A stretch of 64,000 nt of DNA from CAWAXW01 sp963786155. GTDB lineage: Bacteria > Actinomycetota > CADDZG01 > WHSQ01. Each line of letters starts with the position of its first letter. Positions within the stretch are counted from its first letter, which is position 1. A model generated the notes under the pieces. That model was not told where the DNA came from. It saw only the letters and a list, made by a program, of their open reading frames with translations, and did no database searches. Where the stretch lies: NCBI GenBank assembly GCA_963786155.1, contig CAWAXW010000006.1, positions 3,086,621 through 3,150,620 of the forward strand, read 5' to 3'. Below are positions 8,721-17,733 of the stretch, piece after piece. The position numbers were made by a program, and so were the translations under genes.

Positions 8721-10331
8721 GTGAGAATGAGCTTGCGCCTCAAGATCGCGGGAGGATTCGTCCTCCTGCTCCTGCTGATCGTCCTGTTGGGCTGGGTCAC
8801 GTTCAGCCTGTTCGGCTCGACCCAGGAGGTCCAGCGCGAGGTCTTCGATCAGGCGGTACCCGCCCTTCAAGTGGTCGACGAGATCGTCCGCTCCTATACG
8901 GCCCAGTCGGCTTCGGTGAGCGGCTACCTCATCGTCGGGCGCCGGAGCGTTCTCGACTCATACAGGCGAGAGAAGACCATCTCCGAACGAGCCGAACAGC
9001 GGGCCGAGCGATTATTCACGGATCCCGAGGAGCAGGAGGCGCTCGACCAACTGCGGATTGCCGGCCTCCGCTATCAGGAGTTGGTCGACGACGAGATCGT
9101 CCCCCTCGCCGAGGAGGGGAGCCGGTCGCTCGCCTTCAGCCTGCTCGTGCGGGACGGCGTCCCTCTCTTGACCGAGATCGAGACGTTGGGCTCGGTTCTC
9201 GCGGCGGACCAGGATCGAGCCATCATCGAGACCGAGGAGACTTCCAACCGAGCGGCCCGTCAGGCCCTCGTGATCCTCCTGATCGTGGTCGTCGGCGCGC
9301 TCGGAGTTGGCGCGGTGCTGGCAGTGTTGCTCCCACGCCGGCTGTCCGGCAACCTCTCGAAACTCGTGACGGCCGCGCGTGCGATCGAGCGCGGCGACCT
9401 CGACCAATCGATCGATATCCAATCGCACGACGAGATCGAAGAGCTGGCGGTCCGCTTCGTTGCGATGCAAGCCGGGCTGAAGCGCGCTCAACAACTGGCT
9501 GTGCAGGAACACGAGCTGGACATCGCCGCGGAGATCCAGAAGAGCCTCCTGCAACGCTCGATGCCCGACATCCCCGGCATCGAGATCATCCCGATCCATC
9601 GGCAAGCGAATCTCGTCGGCGGAGATTGGTACGACGTCGACTCCAGTGGCGGGCAGGTGAGGCTCGCGGTCGGAGATGCCTCGGGTAAGGGGATCGGGGC
9701 CGCACTGATGGCCACCGTCGTCCTCTCCGTCCTCCGCGCGGAGCGGCGTTTCGGCTCCAATCCCAAGCGCATCATCGAGCGAGCGAACGAGACACTGCGC
9801 GAGGCCGCCGAATCCGAGTCGTTCACCACGATGATCTACGCCACGATCGATCCCCTGCGAGGCGACGTGAGCTGGCTGAACATGGGGCACCCCGCACCCT
9901 TCGTCTTGCGCTCCCACATGAGCGACGAGGAGAAGCTGCGCGGCTACTACCTCGAGGGCCCCCGGAACCGGGTACTGGGTTGGTACGACGACCCGGGGCT
10001 CACCGAGACGGTGGCCCGCCTTCATCCCGGGGACCGCCTGGTCTTCTTCACCGACGGCTTCCTCGAGGCGAAATCGGCCGAGGGCGAGGTGTTCGGCGAG
10101 CATCGCCTGGCCGAAGCTCTTATACGCTCCTACAGCTTCCCGCTCGATTCGGTGGGGGGCGAGGTCGCCCGAGACGTCGAGGAGTTCGCGGCCGGTAAGC
10201 TGGACGACGATCTGACCATGCTGGTGGTCGAGTTCCAGGGCGCACCAGGCGGCACCACGGAGATCGCGGAAGATCGGGCAGAGATCCAAGAGCACCTGAC
10301 AGGAGATGAGACGTGGCACAGCAGAAGGTAG
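8721..10331 (+). CDS. Membrane PP2C-type serine phosphatase (SpoIIE/RsbU) with HAMP domain
   Basis: 536 residues from a GTG at 8721, spaced well from GCAGGA; an ATG two codons later is also possible. Two membrane segments (about 10-28 and 181-203) bracket an extracytoplasmic helical sensor. A HAMP linker (about 204-256), a short coiled coil and a SpoIIE-type PP2C phosphatase (about 290-525) follow, with GGDWYDV, VGDASGKGIGAALM, NMGHPAP, FTDGFLEA and DDLTMLVV. Such enzymes dephosphorylate STAS anti-anti-sigma factors. The next gene encodes one and overlaps by 19 bases, so the pair should form a stress-sensing partner switch. No RsbW-type kinase or sigma factor is in the window. Confidence 0.9.
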   Translation: MRMSLRLKIAGGFVLLLLLIVLLGWVTFSLFGSTQEVQREVFDQAVPALQVVDEIVRSYTAQSASVSGYLIVGRRSVLDSYRREKTISERAEQRAERLFTDPEEQEALDQLRIAGLRYQELVDDEIVPLAEEGSRSLAFSLLVRDGVPLLTEIETLGSVLAADQDRAIIETEETSNRAARQALVILLIVVVGALGVGAVLAVLLPRRLSGNLSKLVTAARAIERGDLDQSIDIQSHDEIEELAVRFVAMQAGLKRAQQLAVQEHELDIAAEIQKSLLQRSMPDIPGIEIIPIHRQANLVGGDWYDVDSSGGQVRLAVGDASGKGIGAALMATVVLSVLRAERRFGSNPKRIIERANETLREAAESESFTTMIYATIDPLRGDVSWLNMGHPAPFVLRSHMSDEEKLRGYYLEGPRNRVLGWYDDPGLTETVARLHPGDRLVFFTDGFLEAKSAEGEVFGEHRLAEALIRSYSFPLDSVGGEVARDVEEFAAGKLDDDLTMLVVEFQGAPGGTTEIAEDRAEIQEHLTGDETWHSRR

Positions 10332-10666
10332 ACATCGAGATCACGGACGCCGGCGAATACCGGGTCCTGAAGCCGACCGGCGACCTCGATGTGTACACGG
10401 TCGGCTCTCTGCGTGACGCCCTGGGCCGGATGATCGAGGATGGCACCCCGCGCGTCGTCGTCGACCTCGATGCCGTGCCGTTCATGGACTCGTCGGGCCT
10501 CGGCGCCCTGATGGGTGGCGTCCGGCGTCTGCGTGAAGCCGGCGGCGACCTGGCCATCTCCTGCACGCGCGAGCAACACCTGAAGCTGTTCACGATCACG
10601 GGCTTCGGCGAAGGCGTTTCCATAGCCCCCACCGTGGACGAAGCCGCTACCGGCTTCCGCTCCTAG
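10313..10666 (+). CDS. STAS-domain anti-sigma factor antagonist
   Basis: 117 residues from a GTG after AGGAGATGAG. The STAS fold is clear: YRVLKPTGDLDVYTV at the N-terminus and FMDSSGLGALMGG, whose serine (S60 or S61) is the usual phosphorylation site. In the SpoIIAA/RsbV family the unphosphorylated form binds an anti-sigma kinase and frees a sigma factor. Overlap with the upstream SpoIIE-type phosphatase makes it the likely substrate. The anti-sigma kinase must be encoded elsewhere. Confidence 0.92.
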   Translation: MAQQKVDIEITDAGEYRVLKPTGDLDVYTVGSLRDALGRMIEDGTPRVVVDLDAVPFMDSSGLGALMGGVRRLREAGGDLAISCTREQHLKLFTITGFGEGVSIAPTVDEAATGFRS

Positions 10667-10679
10667 CTAGGCGGAGCGC

Positions 10680-11482
10680 TTAGGCCGAGACCCTAAGGAT
10701 CCAGCCGCCGATCGCGCCCAGCAACCCGGTCAGCACGAGCGCGAACAGCACGGCCTGCGCGTCGGCGGGAACCGGAGGGGCTGCGGGAGCGGACGCCAGC
10801 TCGGTGTCGGGGTTGTCGACTCCAACCGGCACGTCGTCGGCATCCTTGTGCGAGCCGTTCTTGTGGTTCTCGTGCTTTCCTGAAGCGTCGGAGTCGTCGT
10901 GGTCCGTGTGTGACGAACCGGCCGAGTGCGTCGAGGCATCGTGCGTCTCGGAGTCGTGGTCTGTCTCGTGACTGGCCATGTCGTTGTGGTCGTCGTGACC
11001 ACCGCTGTGGTTGCCCTTGTGCCCACCTTCGTGCTCGGAATGATCGCCCTCGTCATGGTCCTTACCTCCACCGTGGTGGTGGTCTCCTTCCGAGCCGTCG
11101 CAGGCCGGGCCCCCGTGGACCTTGAACTTGAAGTCGTCCTCGGTTGAGCCGGTGACCGAGGCGATCCCGTGGGCAACGAAGCTCACCTCATAGGTCCCGG
11201 AGACCGGATCGCCGATCCCACCGACATCTCCATCCCAAGCACCTCGACCTCGCCGTCGTCGATCCGGCGGCCGCAATCGTCCGTCACGGTCAGCTCGGAA
11301 GAGGGATCGAGCGGCTCCGAGAAGGTCACGGACACTCGCTCCGGGGGTTTGTGGGCAGTGGAGCCGGCGGCGGGCTCCGAGGACTCGTAGGTGGGCGCGG
11401 CCGAGGCGGGCGCGGCGAGGAAGAGCACGCCCAGCGTTGCGGCGCAGGCGGCGGCCATCAGTCGGCCCATGACCCTGCTCAT
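10680..11482 (-). CDS. CopC-like secreted protein with His/Asp-rich region and C-terminal anchor (frameshifted)
   Basis: The start at 11482 gives a signal peptide ending in APASA, then the CopC-type copper-binding beta sandwich: PTYESSEPAAGSTAHKPP, VSVTFSEPLDPSSEL, and in another frame SGTYEVSFVAHG. One missing base in the short run at about 11217-11219 separates the halves; with it the protein is about 267 residues. The CopC fold is followed by about 85 residues extremely rich in His, Asp, Glu and Ser (for example DHHHGGGKDHDEGDHS), a Pro/Ala linker and one membrane segment (VLFALVLTGLLGAIGGWIL). The His/Asp region should bind metal outside the cell, copper or perhaps zinc. No copD partner is adjacent. 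Confidence 0.8.
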
Positions 11483-11668
11483 ACCTCCAAGATTAGGCAC
11501 AGACCCACCTCTACCTGCACCGTTGGAAGTATCTGGCCCATTCTGACTATGGGCGCGGGTGGCTAAGAGGGATGGGCGCGAAAACGGTACTAATGGGCTA
11601 TCGGAATCCGGAGGGCCCGTCACTAGTCTTTGGCGCAGCCGGTAAGCAATCAGTTGAGGGAGATAAGC

Positions 11669-11953
11669 GTGGCAGTAGCGCTCAACGACATGATCGACCT
11701 GACCGACCAGGACTGGCGCGCTCATGCCGAATGCTCGGGGAGCGATCCAGACCTGTGGTTCGCCCCCGGGGCGATCGAGCACAAGCTCGCCAAACGGGTC
11801 TGCCGGGTCTGCCCGGTGCGCCGGGAATGCCTGAACTATGCGATGGAGGCCCCCGTCGACCACGGCATCTGGGGGGGTCTGACAGAACGAGAGCGTCGCC
11901 GCTACCGCCGCAAAGCCGGCGGAGGCGACTGGCGCCTCCTCGTCGTTTCGTAG
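11669..11953 (+). CDS. WhiB-family iron-sulfur transcription factor
   Basis: 94 residues from a GTG preceded by GAGGGAG; a TTG at 11630 is in frame but less likely. The four cluster-binding cysteines are present: one in HAEC, then CRVCPVRREC giving C-x2-C-x5-C. The beta-turn GIWGGLTERERRR and a basic C-terminal tail follow. WhiB proteins are found only in Actinobacteria and their phages and act with SigA to control redox, cell wall or stress genes. The nearby Get3-like pair recalls whiB4 (Rv3681c) beside Rv3679-Rv3680 in M. tuberculosis, so this may be a WhiB4 counterpart; I leave the symbol blank. Confidence 0.93.
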   Translation: MAVALNDMIDLTDQDWRAHAECSGSDPDLWFAPGAIEHKLAKRVCRVCPVRRECLNYAMEAPVDHGIWGGLTERERRRYRRKAGGGDWRLLVVS

Positions 11954-11958
11954 GCGGG

Positions 11959-12836
11959 CTACTTCTGGAGGGTTAGCTCCAGGATCAGGCATTCGTCGCG
12001 CCAGCGGCGCGCGGTGTCCTCGGGTAGGCCGGGGATGTTGAGTCTCTTCTCGGCGATCTTGTCGGCGAGCTCGTCCCAGCGAGGGTCGTCCCCGTTGATG
12101 ACGGAGACCGCGGCGGGCAGCTCCGCGACCGACGCGTTCTTGCCCTTCCACCTCAGGATGACTTCGGCCGTCCGCATGTTCGCGGCCCCCGGGATGTGCT
12201 GCTGACGTTCGCCCGACAAGACGTACATGCGCTCGACCTTCTGGTCGTAGACGTACCAGACCGGCATGGTCTGGAGCCCTTCGGGCGTGCGCCAGCGGAG
12301 CCAGCAGATCGTGGACTTCTTCAACGACTCGTTGACGGCCGCCCCCGTCGCTTCGGTCGAGGCGAGGGTCTGGCGGTACTCGGGCCACTCGACGTCGTCC
12401 GCGACCAGGTAGGTGACGTCGGCCCAGGTCTTGTCGGTTGCGGTCAGCACGTACCAGCTCGAGATATTGAAGAAGTTGCGAAGGGCTTCGACGGGCGTGG
12501 CGTAGTCGCCGTAGTGCTCGAGTTGGATCTCACCGTCATCGCGCTCGGTGAAGCAGAAGACCCAGTTACGAGAGGTATTTGAGAGATACGCCTCACCCCA
12601 ATGGACCCGCGGCTCGGCGACCTCGAGATGCAGACCGATCGACCGCCCGGGAACGGCCACAGGAATGGGGTCCAGTACACTTGTACGGTCCGGTTCACGT
12701 CCTGCTCGACCTCGACCCGCAAGATCGCCGAGGACCCGTTCGCCTCCCCGGACCGGATGCCTAAGCGGCCGATCGCGCGCGCGACGTCTTCGAGGACCGC
12801 CTCGTAGCCGCTGGACGAAGACTCGGCTATGGCCAT
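11959..12836 (-). CDS. Protein of unknown function with PPOX-like (FMN split-barrel) C-terminal half (frameshifted)
   Basis: The start at 12836 overlaps the sdhC stop by one base. The N-terminal half (from AIAESSSSGYEAVL through NTSRNWVFCFTERDDGEI) is not recognised. The C-terminal part (STICWLRWRTPEG, MPVWYVYDQKVERMYVLSGE, AEVILRWKGK) resembles pyridoxamine-phosphate-oxidase-like flavin-binding barrels. One missing base near 12646-12648 shifts the frame after WPFPG; repairing it gives about 292 residues. It is convergent with whiB, with five bases between the stops. No catalytic assignment is possible. Confidence 0.55.
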
Positions 12837-13319
12837 CAGGCGAAGGGTGAGGTCTCGTAGGCGCTGCGCAGCATGAAGAAGGCCGCGGGGGCGAAGGCAA
12901 CGACGAACAGGGCGAGCTCGGCGTACGCGAACCCCTTCTGCCTCAGCGCAAGGTTCGGCCAGAAATCGAACGTGATTATGCGGAGGCCGTTGAGCGCGTG
13001 GATAGATGGTCGCGCCCACCAGCAGCACCTCGAACGGCTTGAACCACCACTGCTTGTAGAGCGAGATGGTCTCGTTGTAGAGCTCGGGCCCGAAGCCCAC
13101 CGCGAACGTGTCCACGATGTGGCCGAGCAGGAAAGCCATCACGCCCAGGCCGGTGATGCGGTGCGCGACCCACGACCACTGCCCGAGCCCACCCTTGTAG
13201 ATCGATCCCTTCTTGCTGGGTCGGATCCGCAGGAGGTCGACCATGAGATAGAGCGCGAAGAGCCCGGCCCCCACGGTGAGCACGAAAACGAACCCTTCGA
13301 TCATCTTGGCGGCGAGCAC
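12836..13319 (-). CDS. sdhC: Succinate dehydrogenase cytochrome b subunit (frameshifted)
   Basis: The GTG at 13319 gives a protein with an extra N-terminal membrane helix, then the SdhC core: SWVAHRITGLGVMAFLLGHIV (quinone and haem-binding helix), a further helix with IYHALNGLRIITFDF, and a last helix ending in YETSPFA. One extra base at about 13000-13001 (after ATIY) breaks the frame; removing it restores a normal protein of about 160 residues. SdhC anchors succinate dehydrogenase in the membrane and binds haem b through histidines on these helices. No sdhA, sdhB or sdhD lies next to it; instead it follows the Get3-like genes. Confidence 0.85.
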
Positions 13320-13328
13320 GACTGAATC

Positions 13329-14458
13329 CTACCGCGAACATCTGCTCGGCCACCGCGTGCAGGCCGGGGAAGTCCACGGCCTCTCGCTCCAGGTAGGGGA
13401 CTCGCACCCATTGTGGCGGGGGACCTTGCGCGCTAGTCCTTCGAGGTTCTCTTCCTCTAGCCGGACGATGCGGAGGAAGGCCTCCTCGTTCTCGAGGAGC
13501 TTCGCCAGGAGGCGTGCGGTGCTGCCCCCTGCTCGAGCTTGGCGAGCTGGCGCGGGTTCGTGTCGATGTCGTACTGGTACTGCGGATGCACCCGGTTCAC
13601 GACCAGGGCCCCGAAGGGGAGCCCGGACTCGTTCAGCCGGGCCGCGAAGAACATCGCTTCCTCGACGGACTCCTCGTTCGGCGAGGTCACAACGACGAAC
13701 GAAGTGACGTTGGACTTCAGGAGCGCGGCGACGTCGCGCGCTCGCTGCTTGAACCCGTCGTACATGCCTTCGAGGTTCCCGAAGAACTCGGCGGTGTCCT
13801 CGAGGACCTCGGCCCCGACGACTCTCTTGACGAGCCGCAGGAAGGTCCCGGCCGCGACGTTGGCCATCTTGAACAGACCTCCTCCCGCTTTCATGGAAGG
13901 GAGGAGGAACCATCTCAAGACCCGGCTCTCGAAGAAGTCGGTCATCCGTCGCGGCGCGTCGAGGAAGTCGAGTGCGTTGCGCGTCGGCGGCGTGTCGATG
14001 ACGATCAGGTCGTATCCGCCTTCGGCGTGGAGCTCGTAGAGCTTCTCCATCGCCATGTACTCCTGGGTCCCCGACAGGCGTCCCCGAGATGTTGCGATAG
14101 AAGCGGTTGGCGATGATCCGTCTCGGCTTGCTCGGGCGTCGGCGCGTAGCGGTGCACGACCTCGTCGAACGTGGACTTGGTGTCGAGCATCATGGCGTAG
14201 AGCTCACCCGTCGGCTTCGAGACCGGCCGCCGAGAACTTCGCACGTTGACCTTCGTCGGGCTCGTTCGACAGCTCCTTGAGCCCGAGCGACGAGGCGAGC
14301 CGCTTGGCCGGGTCGATCGTGAGGACCGCGGCCTTCTTTCCCTCCAGCGCCGCCTGCGAGCCCGATCGCGGCCGCGGTCGTCGTCTTTCCGACACCACCC
14401 GCGCCCGCGCACACGATGATCTCCTTGCTGCGCCAGCGAGCTCCGACATCGGGTTCAC
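13329..14458 (-). CDS. Get3/ArsA-like ATPase, second of a pair (multiple frameshifts)
   Basis: Likely start is the GTG at 14458, overlapping the upstream stop (GTGA); an ATG follows at 14449. Pieced across at least seven indels, it reads: P-loop region CAGAGGVGKTTTAAAIG, VLTIDPAKRLASSLG, MMLDTKSTFDEVVHRY, IIANRFYRNISG, YDLIVIDTPPTRNALDFLDAP, then VTSFVVVTSPNEESVEEAMFFA and LVVNRVHP. This matches the Rv3680 (BagB-like) branch of the Get3/ArsA superfamily. In mycobacteria the two proteins form a complex linked to stress tolerance; arsenite transport is not implied. The stop is taken at 13329. Confidence 0.75.
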
Positions 14459-15448
14459 AGCTTCTGCACTCTGCTCTTCGATCACGTCGGCGAGAGTCTC
14501 GATGTCGGGCAGGGCCAAGCCGGCGGAGAACAGGAACGGCAGCTCGACGATCGGCGCCTCGGCCCCCTTCGCGAGTTGCTTCAGATGCTCAGTCTGGATC
14601 TTCCTGCGGGCGCCGAGGAAGCGGGCGTAGCCGATCAGCGCCTCGAGGTCGTCGTCGTCGAGCCGCAGCCCCACCTTCTCGCCTTCGGCGCGTAGTTCCG
14701 CGGTGCCGTGCTCTTCGATGATGACGTCGAGGATCTTCTCCTCTCGGTCGTGAGCAACTCCGAGTAGATCGGCGTTGGCGAAGAACGACGCCCTGCGCGA
14801 TCCCGAGTCGTTCGCTCAGAGCTGCGACGTCTCGAGCGTCTCGGACACGGGCATCTCCTCCGGCAGGGTCACGAGATGCACGACGCGTGCGCTCGGGATC
14901 GCGGAGCATCTCGACGCAACCAGTCGGACTGCCTCCGCACCGGCCCCACCCGCACTGCGTCCGACAAGCCCATCGGGGCGGACAGGAACGTCAGCATGTG
15001 TCCGGCCGCGGGAGCGTCGACGATGATCGTGTCGAAGTCGCTCGGTGCCGTCCCCGTCGGCCCTGTTCGAGGTACCAGATCTTCCCGAGCACGAGGATGT
15101 CCTTGAGACCGGGGGCCGCGGTCGTTATGTAGTCGACGAAGTGCGTGCTCGTGAACACCTTCGAGATCCGCTTCATGTGGTACTGGACGTCGAGGTACTC
15201 GGCGAGCGCGTCCTCGGGCACGATGTTCATCCCCCAGACGCCGGCTGCGAGCTCTGTGGGCTCGTAGGTCAGAGCCGCTCCCCCGAAGAGCCTCGGCAGC
15301 GTGCCCTTGCGGTCGACCTCGGCGATGCAGACCTTGCGGCCGTCGCGGGCAGCCAGCAGCGCCAGGGCAGCCGAGACCGTGGTCTTCCCGACGCCACCCT
15401 TGCCGGAGACGATCAGGATCTTCGGGCCGAGGAACTCGTCGAGCGCAC
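14455..15448 (-). CDS. Get3/ArsA-like ATPase, first of a pair (multiple frameshifts)
   Basis: After frame repair the order is: LIVSGKGGVGKTTVSAALAL (P-loop), VCIAEVDRKGTLPRLFGG, IVPEDALAEYLDVQYH, FVDYITTAAPGLKDILVLGK, FDTIIVDAPAAGHMLTFLSAP, VTLPEEMPVSETLE, then a helical C-terminal half ending near LADVIEEQSA. This is the Rv3679 (BagA-like) type. About six single-base indels interrupt it (near 15050, 14905, 14880, 14822, 14785 and 14460). The GTG at 15448, just after a TAGAAT element, would give a normal short leader into the P-loop if one more base is missing; an ATG at 15506 is in frame without repair. The stop overlaps the start of the second ATPase. Confidence 0.75.
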
Positions 15449-15453
15449 CGCAG

Positions 15454-15459
15454 ATTCTA
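15454..15459 (-). promoter_or_regulatory. Possible -10 element of a leaderless Get3-pair transcript
   Basis: TAGAAT on the minus strand ends five bases before the GTG at 15448, so transcription would start at or beside the start codon. Leaderless messages are common in Actinobacteria. No good -35 box is seen, and the indel-rich surroundings make spacing uncertain. Confidence 0.35.
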
Positions 15460-15513
15460 TCCCATCGCGTTCGATCATCCCATCCGCCTCGAGGCGTGGC
15501 GACCATGGAGGCG

Positions 15514-16870
15514 ATGGGTCGGTCTCGAGCGCTCGCGCCTAGTGGCTCGCCCCTGGTCGCCTTCGTGCTCTCGGGGGCCGCACGGCGCCGTCGCTCAGGA
15601 CGACGCCTCGCGGCTCGTGGACGTCGATCGAGGTCGAGGGCGTCATCGACCCGCCGAACTCCGAGTACCTGCGGGCGAGACTCGAGGGCGCGCAGGACGA
15701 CGGCGTGCACGCGGTGATCCTCAGCTCGACACGCCCGGCGGCCTCGACGTCTCGATGCGCGAGATCGTCCAGGAGATCCTCGACTCCGACGTCCCGGTGA
15801 TCGTCTGGGTCGCGCCCCGGGGGGCGCAGAGCCGCGTCGGCCGGAACCTTCATCGCCTACGCCGCACACCTCGCCTACATGGCGGAGGCGACCGAGATCG
15901 GCGCCGCCACTCCGGTCAACCTCGCCGGCGACTCGTCGGACACGCTCGAGCGCAAAGCCGACGAACGACGCCGCCGCGTTCATCACGGAGCTCGCGTCGA
16001 GCGCGGCCGCAATGCGGATTGGGCCGAGGACGCCGTACGAGATGCGGCCTCGATCGGCGCGACCGAGGCGGCCGAGATCGGTGTCGTGGACGGGATCGCC
16101 TCTTCGCTGAGCGAGCTCCTCGAAGCGATCGACGGCACGACGGTCGAGCTCGCCAACGGAAGCGCGGTGACGCTCGAGACGTGGGACGAGGCGCACGGGA
16201 CGGCTCAACGTGACCCTCCGCTTCCAGGAGATGAACGTCCTCGAGCGGCTCCTGCACGCGGTCACCGAGTCCCGAGATCGCCTTCTTCCTTCTGCTCATC
16301 GGGATGTTCGGGATCATCTTCGAGCTCTACAACCCGGGCATCGGGCTGGCCGGCATCATCGGCGCGGTCTCGCTGCTCCTCGGCTTCTACGCGCCTCATC
16401 GTGCTGCCGACGAACTGGGTCGGCGTGCTCTTCGATCGTGCTCGCGGTCGGGTTCCTGCTCGTCGACCTCCAAACGGGAGGCTTCGGGATCTGGACCGTC
16501 GGGGGCGTCGGCTCGCTCGTTGCTCGGCGGGCTGCTGCTGTTCTCGGGCGCCGACCCGTCGCTGTCGCCTGAGCCTCTGGGCGATCGCCGCCGGGGTCGT
16601 GGTCGACCGCTGATCTTCTTCATCTCCGTGATGACCGCCGCGCTGCGGGTGCGACTGCGCCGACCGATCACCGGCGAGGAGGCGATCGTCGGCACGATCG
16701 GCGAGGCCAAGACCGACATCGCCCCCGAGGGCACCGTGTTCACGAAGGGAACGCTGTGGCGGGCGCGCACGATGGAGACCGGGATCGCAGCCGGCTCCAA
16801 GGTGAAGGTGATGGCGACCGAGGGCCTGGTCCTGCTCGTCGAGCCGCTCCACGACCACGAAGAGGCGTAG
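15514..16870 (+). CDS. NfeD-family membrane serine protease, long form (multiple frameshifts)
   Basis: The ATG at 15514 (or 15505) starts a signal peptide (LVAFVLSGAAGAVAQ after repair). Then comes a ClpP-like domain: IEVEGVIDPPNSEYL, LDTPGGLDVSMREIVQ, VPVIVWVAPRG followed by a rebuilt ASAGTF nucleophile motif, and EATEIGAATPVNL. Next are four membrane segments (IGMFGIIFELYNPGIGLAG and later) and a C-terminal OB-fold NfeD domain (GEEAIVGTIGEAKTD). At least ten indels break the frame, yet the rebuilt order and length match long NfeD proteins. Family members work with slipins, cleaving or organising membrane proteins; a slipin follows 49 bases downstream. Confidence 0.8.
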
Positions 16871-16919
16871 ACCACGCTAGGCTGCCGACGATTCTGGACG
16901 CGAGCAGGAGGATGGGGAC

Positions 16920-17733
16920 ATGACCTGGCCATCGTCGGCGTCGTAGTGGTTCTCGTCCTGATCTTCCTCGGCCTCGGCCGTCCGGATCGTTCAGGAGTAC
17001 GAGCGTGGCGTCATCTTCCGTCTCGGCCGCGTGCTCGCGGCGCCAAGGGGCCGGGTCTGTTCTTCATCATCCCGATCATCGACCGCATGGTGAAGGTCAA
17101 CCTCCAGATCGTGACGCTCGACGTGCCTCCGCAGGACGTGATCACGAAGGACAACGTGACCGTGCGCGTCAACGCGGTCTGTTACTTCCAGGTCTTCGAA
17201 CCGGTGAAGGCGATCGTCGAGGTGCAGAACTATCTCTTCGCCACGTCGCAGATCGCGCAGACGACGTTGCGTGCCGTGCTCTCCAAGGTCGAGCTCGACC
17301 ACGATCCTCGACCGAGCGCGACCGGCTCAACCAGGACCTCCAGCGGATCATCGACGACCTCACCGATCCCTGGGGCGTCAAGGTGACGCTCGTCGAGATC
17401 AAGGACGTCGACCTCCCGATCGAGATGCAGCGCGCGATGGCCAAGCAGGCCGAGGCCGAACGTGAGCGGCGCGCCAAGATCATCAACGCCGAAGGTGAGT
17501 TCCAGGCCTCCGAGAGGCTGGCTCAGGCCGCCGAGGTCATCGCCCGGCACCCGATCGCCTACCAGCTGCGCTACCTGCAGACGATCACCGACGTCTCGGC
17601 GGAGAAGAACTCGACGCTGGTGATCCCGATACCGATCGAGCTGCTGCGACCGTTCCAGGCCGCCTTCGGCGCGGACGCGTCGACGTTCGACGGACCTGCA
17701 GGAGACGGGAACGGGAAAGCCGCCGCTACTTAA
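16920..17733 (+). CDS. Slipin (SPFH/stomatin-like membrane scaffold; frameshifted)
   Basis: The ATG at 16920 is preceded by GCAGGAGGATGGG. One N-terminal membrane segment leads into the SPFH domain: IVQEYERGVIFRLGRV, GPGLFFIIPIIDRMVKVNL, TLDVPPQDVITKDNVT, RVNAVCYFQVFEP, then GVKVTLVEIKDVDLP and a Glu/Lys/Arg coiled coil (KQAEAERERRAKIINAEGE). Indels near 16925, 16978, 17042 and 17300-17320 break the N-terminal half; the second half is clean. About 270 residues after repair. Slipins oligomerise at the inner face of the membrane and partner with NfeD proteases. The stop overlaps the convergent gene end by eight bases. Confidence 0.88.

Noticed and set aside
7817..8800. Open frame upstream of the EEP gene (would make an 801-residue protein)
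   Set aside because: Arg/Pro/Gly-rich shadow of the metallophosphoesterase in another frame; a signal peptide begins at 7816.
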